64,000 nt of DNA, from NCBI GenBank assembly GCA_911728455.2, contig OU452238.1, positions 13,486,049 to 13,550,048 of the forward strand, written 5' to 3'. This DNA is from Marthasterias glacialis (taxonomy: Eukaryota; Echinodermata; Asteroidea; Forcipulatida; Asteriidae). Shown here piece by piece: positions 36,531 to 49,419 of the stretch (position 1 is its first letter; every line of letters starts with the position of its first letter). The notes below the pieces were generated by a model. That model made no database searches. It saw nothing but the letters and a program-made list of their open reading frames with translations, and was not told the DNA's origin. The position numbers and the translations under genes are program-made.

Positions 36531-39507
36531 TTCCAACAGTGTCAGACTTGTCAGTTTTCCGCCAATACTTTGGGAGATAGAGCCGTTGCTAAGTCTTGTT
36601 TTCACTCTGTTACAGCTTCGTGTACAAAACTGCCATTAGACAGGTGTTTGAAGCGCATTCGGAGCAGCCCCGCTCTCTGGTGATTTCAACAAGGACGATG
36701 GCCCTGGCTTGCCGGGAAAACTAGATTTTCGGATGCAGGACTATAGCAGCTACCTGCAGGTACAAGAAATTTCTCTCTAGCCCCATTATTTGTGGAGTTA
36801 TTGGCCGTGGCGCTGCCGACTTCTTTTTTCGGCGTTTTTTTTCTTTTTTTTTGCTGGCTTCAGTCCAGCACACACGTAGCGGCCTTGGCTATTGTTGACG
36901 TACACAGAGCATGGCCATTTGCTCTTGACATCTTCGGGGTATCTTCACTCCGCGGTCCCTGGCATCCTCCCTGTTTGTCCCACAACCCCAAGACCGGCAT
37001 TTTCGGAAAGCCCATGAGCAGGGCTTTCTAACAGTGTCAGACTTGTCAGTTTTCCGCCAATACTTTGGGAGATAGAGCCGTTGCTAAGTCTTGTTTTCAC
37101 TCTGTTACAGCTTCGTGTACAAAAGTGCCATTAGACAGGTGTTTGAAGCGCATTCGGAGCAGCCCCGCTCTCTGGTGATTTCAACAAGGACGATGGCCCT
37201 GGCTTGCCGGGAAAACTAGATTTTCGGATGCAGGACTATAGCAGCTACCTGCAGGTACAAGAAATTTCTCTCTAGCCCCATTATTTGTGGAGTTATTGGC
37301 CGTGGCGCTGCCGACTTCTTTTTTCGGCGTTTTTTTTTTTTTTTTTTTTTGCTGGCTTCAGTCCAGCACACACGTAGCGGCCTTGGCTATTGTTGACGTA
37401 CACAGAGCATGGCCATTTGCTCTTGACATCTTCGGGGTGTCTTCACTCCGCGGTCCCTGGCATCCTCCCTGTTTATCCCACAACCCCAAGACCGGCATTT
37501 TCGGAAAGCCCATGAGCTGGGCTTTCCAACAGTGTCAGACTTGTCAGTTTTCCGCCAATACTTTGGGAGATAGAGCCGTTGCTAAGTCTTGTTTTCACTC
37601 TGTTACAGCTTCGTGTACAAAAGTGCCATTAGACAGGTGTTTGAAGCGCATTCGGAGCAGCCCCGCTCTCTGGTGATTTCAACAAGGACGATGGCCCTGG
37701 CTTGCCGGGAAAACTAGATTTTCGGATGCAGGACTATAGCAGCTACCTGCAGGTACAAGAAATTTCTCTCTAGCCCCATTATTTGTGGAGTTATTGGCCG
37801 TGGCGCTGCCGACTTCTTTTTTCGGCGTTTTTTTTCTTTTTTTTTGCTGGCTTCAGTCCAGCACACACGTAGCGGCCTTGGCTATTGTTGACGTACACAG
37901 AGCATGGCCATTTGCTCTTGACATCTTCGGGGTGTCCTCACTCCGCGGTCCCTGGCATCCTCCCTGTTTATCCCACAACCCCAAGACCGGCATTTTCGGA
38001 AAGCCCATGAGCAGGGCTTTCCAACAGTGTCAGACTTGTCAGTTTTCCGCCAATACTTTGGGAGATAGAGCCGTTGCTAAGTCTTGTTTTCACTCTGTTA
38101 CAGCTTCGTGTACAAAAGTGCCATTAGACAGGTGTTTGAAGCGCATTCGGAGCAGCCCCGCTCTCTGGTGATTTCAACAAGGACGATGGCCCTGGCTTGC
38201 CGGGAAAACTAGATTTTCGGATGCAGGACTATAGCAGCTACCTGCAGGTACAAGAAATTTCTCTCTAGCCCCATTATTTCTGGAGTTATTGGCCGTGGCG
38301 CTGCCGACTTCTTTTTTCGGCGTTTTTTTTCTTTTTTTTTGCTGGCTTCAGTCCAGCACACACGTAGCGGCCTTGGCTATTGTTGACGTACACAGAGCAT
38401 GGCCATTTGCTCTTGACATTTTCGGGGTGTCCTCACTCCGCGGTCCCTGGCATCCTCCCTGTTTGTCCCACAGCCCCAAGACCGGCATTTTTGGAAAGCC
38501 CATGAGCAGGGCTTTCCAACAGTGTCAGACTTGTCAGTTTTCCGACAATACTTTGGGAGATAAGGCTGTTGCTAAGTCTTGTTTTCACTCTGTTACAGTT
38601 TCGTGTACAAAAATGCCATTAGACAGGTGTTTGAAGCGCATTCGGAGCAGCCCCGCTCTCTGGTAGTTTCAAGGCGGAAGATGGCCCTGGCTGGCCGGGA
38701 AAACTAGATTTTCGGATGCAGGACTATGGCAGCTACCTGCAGGTACAAGAAATTTCTCTCTAGCCCCATTATTTGTGGAGTTATTGGCCGTGGCGCAGCC
38801 GACTTCTTTTTTCGGCGTTTTTTTTTTTTTTTTTTTTGCTGGCTTCAGTCCAGCACACACGTAGCGGCCTTGGCTATTGTTGACGTACACAGAGCATGGC
38901 CATTTGCTCTTGACATCTTCGGAGTGTTTTCACTCCGCGGTCCCTGGCATCCTCCCTGTTTATCCCACAACCCCAAGACCGGCATTTTCGGAAAGCCCAT
39001 GAGCAGGGCTTTCCAACAGTGTCAGACTTGTCAGTTTTCCGCCAATACTTTGGGAGATAAGGCTGTTGCTAAGTCTTGTTTTCACTCTGTTACAGTTTCG
39101 TGTACAAAAATGCCATTAGACAGGTGTTTGAAGCGCATTCGGAGCAGCCCCGCTCTCTGGTAGTTTCAAGGCGGAAGATGGCCCTGGCTGGCCGGGAAAA
39201 CTAGATTTTCGGATGCAGGACTATGGCAGCTACCTGCAGGTACAAGAAATTTCTCTCTAGCCCCATTATTTGTGGAGTTATTGGCCGTGGCGCAGCCGAC
39301 TTCTTTTTTCGGCGTTTTTTTTTTTTTTTTTTTTGCTGGCTTCAGTCCAGCACACACGTAGCGGCCTTGGCTATTGTTGACGTACACAGAGCATGGCCAT
39401 TTGCTCTTGACATCTTCGGGGTGTTTTCACTCCGCGGTCCCTGGCATCCTCCCTGTTTATCCCACAACCCCAAGACCGGCATTTTCGGAAAGCCCATGAG
39501 CTGGGCT
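36531..39507 (+). repeat. Six-unit higher-order repeat, copy 1
   Basis: Six units that recur in the same order at 39508-42482. Unit starts differ by 2975-2977 bp throughout. Landmarks in order are aaaactgcc, a TTCTAAC start, GAGCTGGG, gacattttcgg, gacaatactttgg with gataaggctg, and a second gataaggctg unit with TAG and gcgcagccgac. Confidence 0.87.
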
Positions 39508-42482
39508 TTCCAACAGTGTCAGACTTGTCAGTTTTCCGCCAATACTTTGGGAGATAGAGCCGTTGCTAAGTCTTGTTTTCACTCTGTTACAGCTTCGTGT
39601 ACAAAACTGCCATTAGACAGGTGTTTGAAGCGCATTCGGAGCAGCCCCGCTCTCTGGTGATTTCAACAAGGACGATGGCCCTGGCTTGCCGGGAAAACTA
39701 GATTTTCGGATGCAGGACTATAGCAGCTACCTGCAGGTACAAGAAATTTCTCTCTAGCCCCATTATTTGTGGAGTTATTGGCCGTGGCGCTGCCGACTTC
39801 TTTTTTCGGCGTTTTTTTTCTTTTTTTTTGCTGGCTTCAGTCCAGCACACACGTAGCGGCCTTGGCTATTGTTGACGTACACAGAGCATGGCCATTTGCT
39901 CTTGACATCTTCGGGGTATCTTCACTCCGCGGTCCCTGGCATCCTCCCTGTTTGTCCCACAACCCCAAGACCGGCATTTTCGGAAAGCCCATGAGCAGGG
40001 CTTTCTAACAGTGTCAGACTTGTCAGTTTTCCGCCAATACTTTGGGAGATAGAGCCGTTGCTAAGTCTTGTTTTCACTCTGTTACAGCTTCGTGTACAAA
40101 AGTGCCATTAGACAGGTGTTTGAAGCGCATTCGGAGCAGCCCCGCTCTCTGGTGATTTCAACAAGGACGATGGCCCTGGCTTGCCGGGAAAACTAGATTT
40201 TCGGATGCAGGACTATAGCAGCTACCTGCAGGTACAAGAAATTTCTCTCTAGCCCCATTATTTGTGGAGTTATTGGCCGTGGCGCTGCCGACTTCTTTTT
40301 TCGGCGTTTTTTTTTTTTTTTTTTTTGCTGGCTTCAGTCCAGCACACACGTAGCGGCCTTGGCTATTGTTGACGTACACAGAGCATGGCCATTTGCTCTA
40401 GACATCTTCGGGGTGTCTTCACTCCGCGGTCCCTGGCATCCTCCCTGTTTATCCCACAACCCCAAGACCGGCATTTTCGGAAAGCCCATGAGCTGGGCTT
40501 TCCAACAGTGTCAGACTTGTCAGTTTTCCGCCAATACTTTGGGAGATAGAGCCGTTGCTAAGTCTTGTTTTCACTCTGTTACAGCTTCGTGTACAAAAGT
40601 GCCATTAGACAGGTGTTTGAAGCGCATTCGGAGCAGCCCCGCTCTCTGGTGATTTCAACAAGGACGATGGCCCTGGCTTGCCGGGAAAACTAGATTTTCG
40701 GATGCAGGACTATAGCAGCTACCTGCAGGTACAAGAAATTTCTCTCTAGCCCCATTATTTGTGGAGTTATTGGCCGTGGCGCTGCCGACTTCTTTTTTCG
40801 GCGTTTTTTTTCTTTTTTTTTGCTGGCTTCAGTCCAGCACACACGTAGCGGCCTTGGCTATTGTTGACGTACACAGAGCATGGCCATTTGCTCTTGACAT
40901 CTTCGGGGTGTCCTCACTCCGCGGTCCCTGGCATCCTCCCTGTTTATCCCACAACCCCAAGACCGGCATTTTCGGAAAGCCCATGAGCAGGGCTTTCCAA
41001 CAGTGTCAGACTTGTCAGTTTTCCGCCAATACTTTGGGAGATAGAGCCGTTGCTAAGTCTTGTTTTCACTCTGTTACAGCTTCGTGTACAAAAGTGCCAT
41101 TAGACAGGTGTTTGAAGCGCATTCGGAGCAGCCCCGCTCTCTGGTGATTTCAACAAGGACGATGGCCCTGGCTTGCCGGGAAAACTAGATTTTCGGATGC
41201 AGGACTATAGCAGCTACCTGCAGGTACAAGAAATTTCTCTCTAGCCCCATTATTTCTGGAGTTATTGGCCGTGGCGCTGCCGACTTCTTTTTTCGGCGTT
41301 TTTTTTCTTTTTTTTTGCTGGCTTCAGTCCAGCACACACGTAGCGGCCTTGGCTATTGTTGACGTACACAGAGCATGGCCATTTGCTCTTGACATTTTCG
41401 GGGTGTCCTCACTCCGCGGTCCCTGGCATCCTCCCTGTTTGTCCCACAGCCCCAAGACCGGCATTTTTGGAAAGCCCATGAGCAGGGCTTTCCAACAGTG
41501 TCAGACTTGTCAGTTTTCCGACAATACTTTGGGAGATAAGGCTGTTGCTAAGTCTTGTTTTCACTCTGTTACAGTTTCGTGTACAAAAATGCCATTAGAC
41601 AGGTGTTTGAAGCGCATTCGGAGCAGCCCCGCTCTCTGGTAGTTTCAAGGCGGAAGATGGCCCTGGCTGGCCGGGAAAACTAGATTTTCGGATGCAGGAC
41701 TATGGCAGCTACCTGCAGGTACAAGAAATTTCTCTCTAGCCCCATTATTTGTGGAGTTATTGGCCGTGGCGCAGCCGACTTCTTTTTTCGGCGTTTTTTT
41801 TTTTTTTTTTTTGCTGGCTTCAGTCCAGCACACACGTAGCGGCCTTGGCTATTGTTGACGTACACAGAGCATGGCCATTTGCTCTTGACATCTTCGGGGT
41901 GTTTTCACTCCGCGGTCCCTGGCATCCTCCCTGTTTATCCCACAACCCCAAGACCGGCATTTTCGGAAAGCCCATGAGCAGGGCTTTCCAACAGTGTCAG
42001 ACTTGTCAGTTTTCCGCCAATACTTTGGGAGATAAGGCTGTTGCTAAGTCTTGTTTTCACTCTGTTACAGCTTCGTGTACAAAAATGCCATTAGACAGGT
42101 GTTTGAAGCGCATTCGGAGCAGCCCCGCTCTCTGGTAGTTTCAAGGCGGAAGATGGCCCTGGCTGGCCGGGAAAACTAGATTTTCGGATGCAGGACTATG
42201 GCAGCTACCTGCAGGTACAAGAAATTTCTCTCTAGCCCCATTATTTGTGGAGTTATTGGCCGTGGCGCAGCCGACTTCTTTTTTCGGCGTTTTTTTTTTT
42301 TTTTTTTTTGCTGGCTTCAGTCCAGCACACACGTAGCGGCCTTGGCTATTGTTGACGTACACAGAGCATGGCCATTTGCTCTTGACATCTTCGGGGTGTT
42401 TTCACTCCGCGGTCCCTGGCATCCTCCCTGTTTATCCCACAACCCCAAGACCGGCATTTTCGGAAAGCCCATGAGCAGGGCT
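39508..42482 (+). repeat. Six-unit higher-order repeat, copy 2
   Basis: Second copy of the block at 36531-39507. The last unit differs by acagcttcg (copy 2) against acagtttcg (copy 1), so it may have been partly converted by a neighbouring unit type. Related gataaggctg units continue to about 43.97 kb, beyond the strict six-unit repeat. Confidence 0.87.
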
Positions 42483-45454
42483 TTCCAACAGTGTCAGACT
42501 TGTCAGTTTTCCGCCAATACTTTGGGAGATAAGGCTGTTGCTAAGTCTTGTTTTCACTCTGTTACAGTTTCGTGTACAAAAATGCCATTAGACAGGTGTT
42601 TGAAGCGCATTCGGAGCAGCCCCGCTCTCTGGTAGTTTCAAGGCGGAAGATGGCCCTGGCTGGCCGGGAAAACTAGATTTTCGGATGCAGGACTATGGCA
42701 GCTACCTGCAGGTACAAGAAATTTCTCTCTAGCCCCATTATTTGTGGAGTTATTGGCCGTGGCGCAGCCGACTTCTTTTTTCGGCGTTTTTTTTTTTTTT
42801 TTTTTGCTGGCTTCAGTCCAGCACACACGTAGCGGCCTTGGCTATTGTTGACGTACACAGAGCATGGCCATTTGCTCTTGACATCTTCGGGGTGTTTTCA
42901 CTCCGCGGTCCCTGGCATCCTCCCTGTTTATCCCACAACCCCAAGACCGGCATTTTCGGAAAGCCCATGAGCAGGGCTTTCCAACAGTGTCAGACTTGTC
43001 AGTTTTCCGCCAATACTTTGGGAGATAGAGCCGTTGCTAAGTCTTGTTTTCACTCTGTTACAGCTTCGTGTACAAAAGTGCCATTAGACAGGTGTTTGAA
43101 GCGCATTCGGAGCAGCCCCGCTCTCTGGTGATTTCAACAAGGAAGATGGCCCTGGCTGGCCGGGAAAACTAGATTTTCGGATGCAGGACTATGGCAGCTA
43201 CCTGCAGGTACAAGAAATTTCTCTCTAGCCCCATTATTTGTGGAGTTATTGGCCGTGGCGCAGCCGACTTCTTTTTTCGGCGTTTTTTTTTTTTTTTTTT
43301 TGCTGGCTTCAGTCCAGCACACACGTAGCGGCCTTGGCTATTGTTGACGTACACAGAGCATGGCCATTTGCTCTTGACATCTTCGGGGTGTTTTCACTCC
43401 GCGGTCCCTGGCATCCTCCCTGTTTATCCCACAACCCCAAGACCGGCATTTTCGGAAAGCCCATGAGCAGGGCTTTCCAACAGTGTCAGACTTGTCAGTT
43501 TTCCGCCAATACTTTGGGAGATAAGGCTGTTGCTAAGTCTTGTTTTCACTCTGTTACAGTTTCGTGTACAAAAATGCCATTAGACAGGTGTTTGAAGCGC
43601 ATTCGGAGCAGCCCCGCTCTCTGGTAGTTTCAAGGCGGAAGATGGCCCTGGCTGGCCGGGAAAACTAGATTTTCGGATGCAGGACTATGGCAGCTACCTG
43701 CAGGTACAAGAAATTTCTCTCTAGCCCCATTATTTGTGGAGTTATTGGCCGTGGCGCAGCCGACTTCTTTTTTCGGCGTTTTTTTTTTTTTTTTTTTGCT
43801 GGCTTCAGTCCAGCACACACGTAGCGGCCTTGGCTATTGTTGACGTACACAGAGCATGGCCATTTGCTCTTGACATCTTCGGGGTGTTTTCACTCCGCGG
43901 TCCCTGGCATCCTCCCTGTTTATCCCACAACCCCAAGACCGGCATTTTCGGAAAGCCCATGAGCAGGGCTTTCCAACAGTGTCAGACTTGTCAGTTTTCC
44001 GCCAATACTTTGGGAGATAGAGCCGTTGCTAAGTCTTGTTTTCACTCTGTTACAGCTTCGTGTACAAAAGTGCCATTAGACAGGTGTTTGAAGCGCATTC
44101 GGAGCAGCCCCGCTCTCTGGTGATTTCAACAAGGACGATGGCCCTGGCTTGCCGGGAAAACTAGATTTTCGGATGCAGGACTATGGCAGCTACCTGCAGG
44201 TACAATAAATTTTTCTCTAGCCCCATTTCTTGTGGAGTTATTGGCCGTGGCGCTGCCGACTTCTTTTTTCGGCGTTTTTTTTCTTTTTTTTGCTGGCTTC
44301 AGTCCAGCACACACGTAGCGGCCTTGGCTATTGTTGACGTACACAGAGCATGGCCATTTGCTCTTGACATCTTCGGGGTGTCCTCACTCCGCGGTCCCTG
44401 GCATCCTCCCTGTTTGTCCCACAGCCCCAAGACCGGCATTTTTGGAAAGCCCATGAGCAGGGCTTTCTAACAGTGTCAGACTTGTCAGTTTTCCGCCAAT
44501 ACTTTGGGAGATAGAGCCGTTGCTAAGTCTTGTTTTCACTCTGTTACAGCTTCGTGTACAAAAGTGCCATTAGACAGGTGTTTGAAGCGCATTCGGAGCA
44601 GCCCCGCTCTCTGGTGATTTCAACAAGGACGATGGCCCTGGCTTGCCGGGAAAACTAGATTTGCGGATGCAGGACTATAGCAGCTACCTGCAGGTACAAG
44701 AAATTTCTCTCTAGCCCCATTATTTGTGGAGTTATTGGCCGTGGCGCTGCCGACTTCTTTTTTCGGCGTTTTTTTTCTTTTTTTTTGCTGGCTTCAGTCC
44801 AGCACACACGTAGCGGCCTTGGCTATTGTTGACGTACACAGAGCATGGCCATTTGTTCTTGACATCTTCGGGGTGTCTTCACTCGGCGGTCCCTGGCATC
44901 CTCCCTGTTTATCCCACAACCCCAAGACCGGCATTTTCGGAAAGCCCATGAGCTGGGCTTTCCAACAGTGTCAGACTTGTCAGTTTTCCGCCAATACTTT
45001 GGGAGATAGAGCCGTTGCTAAGTCTTGTTTTCACTCTGTTACAGCTTCGTGTACAAAAGTGCCATTAGACAGGTGTTTGAAGCGCATTCGGAGCAGCCCC
45101 GCTCTCTGGTGATTTCAACAAGGACGATGGCCCTGGCTTGCCGGGAAAACTAGATTTTCGGATGCAGGACTATAGCAGCTACCTGCAGGTACAAGAAATT
45201 TCTCTCTAGCCCCATTATTTGTGGAGTTATTGGCCGTGGCGCTGCCGACTTCTTTTTTCGGCGTTTTTTTTCTTTTTTTTTGCTGGCTTCAGTCCAGCAC
45301 ACACGTAGCGGCCTTGGCTATTGTTGACGTACACAGAGCATGGCCATTTGTTCTTGACATCTTCGGGGTGTCTTCACTCGGCGGTCCCTGGCATCCTCCC
45401 TGTTTATCCCACAACCCCAAGACCGGCATTTTCGGAAAGCCCATGAGCTGGGCT

Positions 45455-48400
45455 TTCCAACAGTGTCAGACTTGTCAGTTTTCCGCCAATACTTTGGGAG
45501 ATAGAGCCGTTGCTAAGTCTTGTTTTCACTCTGTTACAGCTTCGTGTACAAAACTGCCATTAGACAGGTGTTTGAAGCGCATTCGGAGCAGCCCCGCTCT
45601 CTGGTGATTTCAACAAGGACGATGGCCCTGGCTTGCCGGGAAAACTAGATTTTCGGATGCAGGACTATAGCAGCTACCTGCAGGTACAAGAAATTTCTCT
45701 CTAGCCCCATTATTTGTGGAGTTATTGGCCGTGGCGCTGCCGACTTCTTTTTTCGGCGTTTTTTTTTTTTTTTTTTTGCTGGCTTCAGTCCAGCACACAC
45801 GTAGCGGCCTTGGCTATTGTTGACGTACACAGAGCATGGCCATTTGCTCTTGACATCTTCGGGGTATCTTCACTCCGCGGTCCCTGGCATCCTCCCTGTT
45901 TATCCCACAACCCCAAGACCGGCATTTTCGGAAAGCCCATGAGCAGGGCTTTCTAACAGTGTCAGACTTGTCAGTTTTCGGCCAATACTTTGGGAGATAG
46001 AGCCGTTGCTAAGTCTTGTTTTCACTCTGTTACAGCTTCGTGTACAAAAGTGCCATTAGACAGGTGTTTGAAGCGCATTCGGAGCAGCCCCGCTCTCTGG
46101 TGATTTCAACAAGGACGATGGCCCTGGCTTGCCGGGAAAACTAGATTTTCGGATGCAGGACTATAGCAGCTACCTGCAGGTACAAGAAATTTCTCTCTAG
46201 CCCCATTATTTGTGGAGTTATTGGCCGTGGCGCTGCCGACTTCTTTTTTCGGCGTTTTTTTTTTTTTTTTTTTGCTGGCTTCAGTCCAGCACACACGTAG
46301 CGGCCTTGGCTATTGTTGACGTACACAGAGCATGGCCATTTGCTCTTGACATCTTCGGGGTGTCTTCACTCCGCGGTCCCTGGCATCCTCCCTGTTTATC
46401 CCACAACCCCAAGACCGGCATTTTCGGAAAGCCCATGAGCTGGGCTTTCCAACAGTGTCAGACTTGTCAGTTTTCCGCCAATACTTTGGGAGATAGAGCC
46501 GTTGCTAAGTCTTGTTTTCACTCTGTTACAGCTTCGTGTACAAAAGTGCCATTAGACAGGTGTTTGAAGCGCATTCGGAGCAGCCCCGCTCTCTGGTGAT
46601 TTCAACAAGGACGATGGCCCTGGCTTGCCGGGAAAACTAGATTTTCGGATGCAGGACTATAGCAGCTACCTGCAGGTACAAGAAATTTCTCTCTAGCCCC
46701 ATTATTTGTGGAGTTATTGGCCGTGGCGCTGCCGACTTCTTTTTTCGGCGTTTTTTTTCTTTTTTTTTGCTGGCTTCAGTCCAGCACACACGTAGCGGCC
46801 TTGGCTATTGTTGACGTACACAGAGCATGGCCATTTGCTCTTGACATCTTCGGGGTGTCCTCACTCCGCGGTCCCTGGCATCCTCCCTGTTTATCCCACA
46901 ACCCCAAGACCGGCATTTTCGGAAAGCCCATGAGCAGGGCTTTCCAACAGTGTCAGACTTGTCAGTTTTCCGCCAATACTTTGGGAGATAGAGCCGTTGC
47001 TAAGTCTTGTTTTCACTCTGTTACAGCTTCGTGTACAAAAGTGCCATTAGACAGGTGTTTGAAGCGCATTCGGAGCAGCCCCGCTCTCTGGTGATTTCAA
47101 CAAGGACGATGGCCCTGGCTTGCCGGGAAAACTAGATTTTCGGATGCAGGACTATAGCAGCTACCTGCAGGTACAAGAAATTTCTCTCTAGCCCCATTAT
47201 TTGTGGAGTTATTGGCCGTGGCGCTGCCGACTTCTTTTTTCGGCGTTTTTTTCTTTTTTTTTGCTGGCTTCAGTCCAGCACACACGTAGCGGCCTTGGCT
47301 ATTGTTGACGTACACAGAGCATGGCCATTTGTTCTTGACATCTTCGGGGTGTCTTCACTCGGCGGTCCCTGGCATCCTCCCTGTTTATCCCACAACCCCA
47401 AGATCGGCATTTTCGGAAAGCCCATGAGCTGGGCTTTCCAACAGTGTCAGACTTGTCAGTTTTCCGCCAATACTTTGGGAGATAGAGCCGTTGCTAAGTC
47501 TTGTTTTCACTCTGTTACAGCTTCGTGTACAAAACTGCCATTAGACAGGTGTTTGAAGCGCATTCGGAGCAGCCCCGCTCTCTGGTGATTTCAACAAGGA
47601 CGATGGCCCTGGCTTGCCGGGAAAACTAGATTTTCGGATGCAGGACTATAGCAGCTACCTGCAGGTACAAGAAATTTCTCTCTAGCCCCATTATTTGTGG
47701 AGTTATTGGCCGTGGCGCTGCCGACTTCTTTTTTCGGCGTTTTTTTTTCTTTTTTTTTGCTGGCTTCAGTCCAGCACACACGTAGCGGCCTTGGCTATTG
47801 TTGACGTACACAGAGCATGGCCATTTGCTCTTGACATCTTCGGGGTATCTTCACTCCGCGGTCCCTGGCATCCTCCCTGTTTATCCCACAACCCCAAGAC
47901 CGGCATTTTCGGAAAGCCCATGAGCAGGGCTTTCTAACAGTGTCAGACTTGTCAGTTTTCGGCCAATACTTTGGGAGATAGAGCCGTAGCTAAGTCTTGT
48001 TTTCACTCTGTTACAGCTTCGTGTACAAAAGTGCCATTAGACAGGTGTTTGAAGCGCATTCGGAGCAGCCCCGCTCTCTGGTGATTTCAACAAGGACGAT
48101 GGCCCTGGCTTGCCGGGAAAACTAGATTTTCGGATGCAGGACTATAGCAGCTACCTGCAGGTACAAGAAATTTCTCTCTAGCCCCATTATTTGTGGAGTT
48201 ATTGGCCGTGGCGCTGCCGACTTCTTTTTTCGGCGTTTTTTTTTTTTTTTTTTTGCTGGCTTCAGTCCAGCACACACGTAGCGGCCTTGGCTATTGTTGA
48301 CGTACACAGAGCATGGCCATTTGCTCTTGACATCTTCGGGGTGTCTTCACTCCGCGGTCCCTGGCATCCTCCCTGTTTATCCCACAACCCCAAGACCGGC

Positions 48401-49419
48401 ATTTTCGGAAAGCCCATGAGCTGGGCTTTCCAACAGTGTCAGACTTGTCAGTTTTCCGCCAATACTTTGGGAGATAGAGCCGTTGCTAAGTCTTGTTTTC
48501 ACTCTGTTACAGCTTCGTGTACAAAAGTGCCATTAGACAGGTGTTTGAAGCGCATTCGGAGCAGCCCCGCTCTCTGGTGATTTCAACAAGGACGATGGCC
48601 CTGGCTTGCCGGGAAAACTAGATTTTCGGATGCAGGACTATAGCAGCTACCTGCAGGTACAAGAAATTTCTCTCTAGCCCCATTATTTGTGGAGTTATTG
48701 GCCGTGGCGCTGCCGACTTCTTTTTTCGGCGTTTTTTTTCTTTTTTTTTGCTGGCTTCAGTCCAGCACACACGTAGCGGCCTTGGCTATTGTTGACGTAC
48801 ACAGAGCATGGCCATTTGCTCTTGACATCTTCGGGGGGTCTTCACTCCGCGGTCCCTGGCATCCTCCCTGTTTATCCCACAACCCCAAGACCGGCATTTT
48901 CGGAAAGCCCATGAGCAGGGCTTTCCAACAGTGTCAGACTTGTCAGTTTTCCGCCAATACTTTGGGAGATAGAGCCGTTGCTAAGTCTTGTTTTCACTCT
49001 GTTACAGCTTCGTGTACAAAAGTGCCATTAGACAGGTGTTTGAAGCGCATTCGGAGCAGCCCCGCTCTCTGGTGATTTCAACAAGGACGATGGCCCTGGC
49101 TTGCCGGGAAAACTAGATTTTCGGATGCAGGACTATAGCAGCTACCTGCAGGTACAAGAAATTTCTCTCTAGCCCCATTATTTGTGGAGTTATTGGCCGT
49201 GGCGCTGCCGACTTCTTTTTTCGGCGTTTTTTTTTTTTTTTTTTTTGCTGGCTTCAGTCCAGCACACACGTAGCGGCCTTGGCTATTGTTGACGTACACA
49301 GAGCATGGCCATTTGCTCTTGACATCTTCGGGGTGTCTTCACTCCGCGGTCCCTGGCATCCTCCCTGTTTATCCCACAACCCCAAGACCGGCATTTTCGG
49401 AAAGCCCATGAGCTGGGCT
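45455..49419 (+). repeat. Two copies of a four-unit higher-order repeat
   Basis: Units 45455-47435 and 47436-49419 are offset by 1981 bp for the first three units. Both copies contain a GGTATC unit end followed by a TTCTAAC start and the rare TTTTCGGCC in place of TTTTCCGCC. To the right, from about 48428 to 51401, the pattern collapses to a two-unit period of about 991-992 bp alternating T8-C-T9 and uninterrupted T tracts. Confidence 0.8.
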
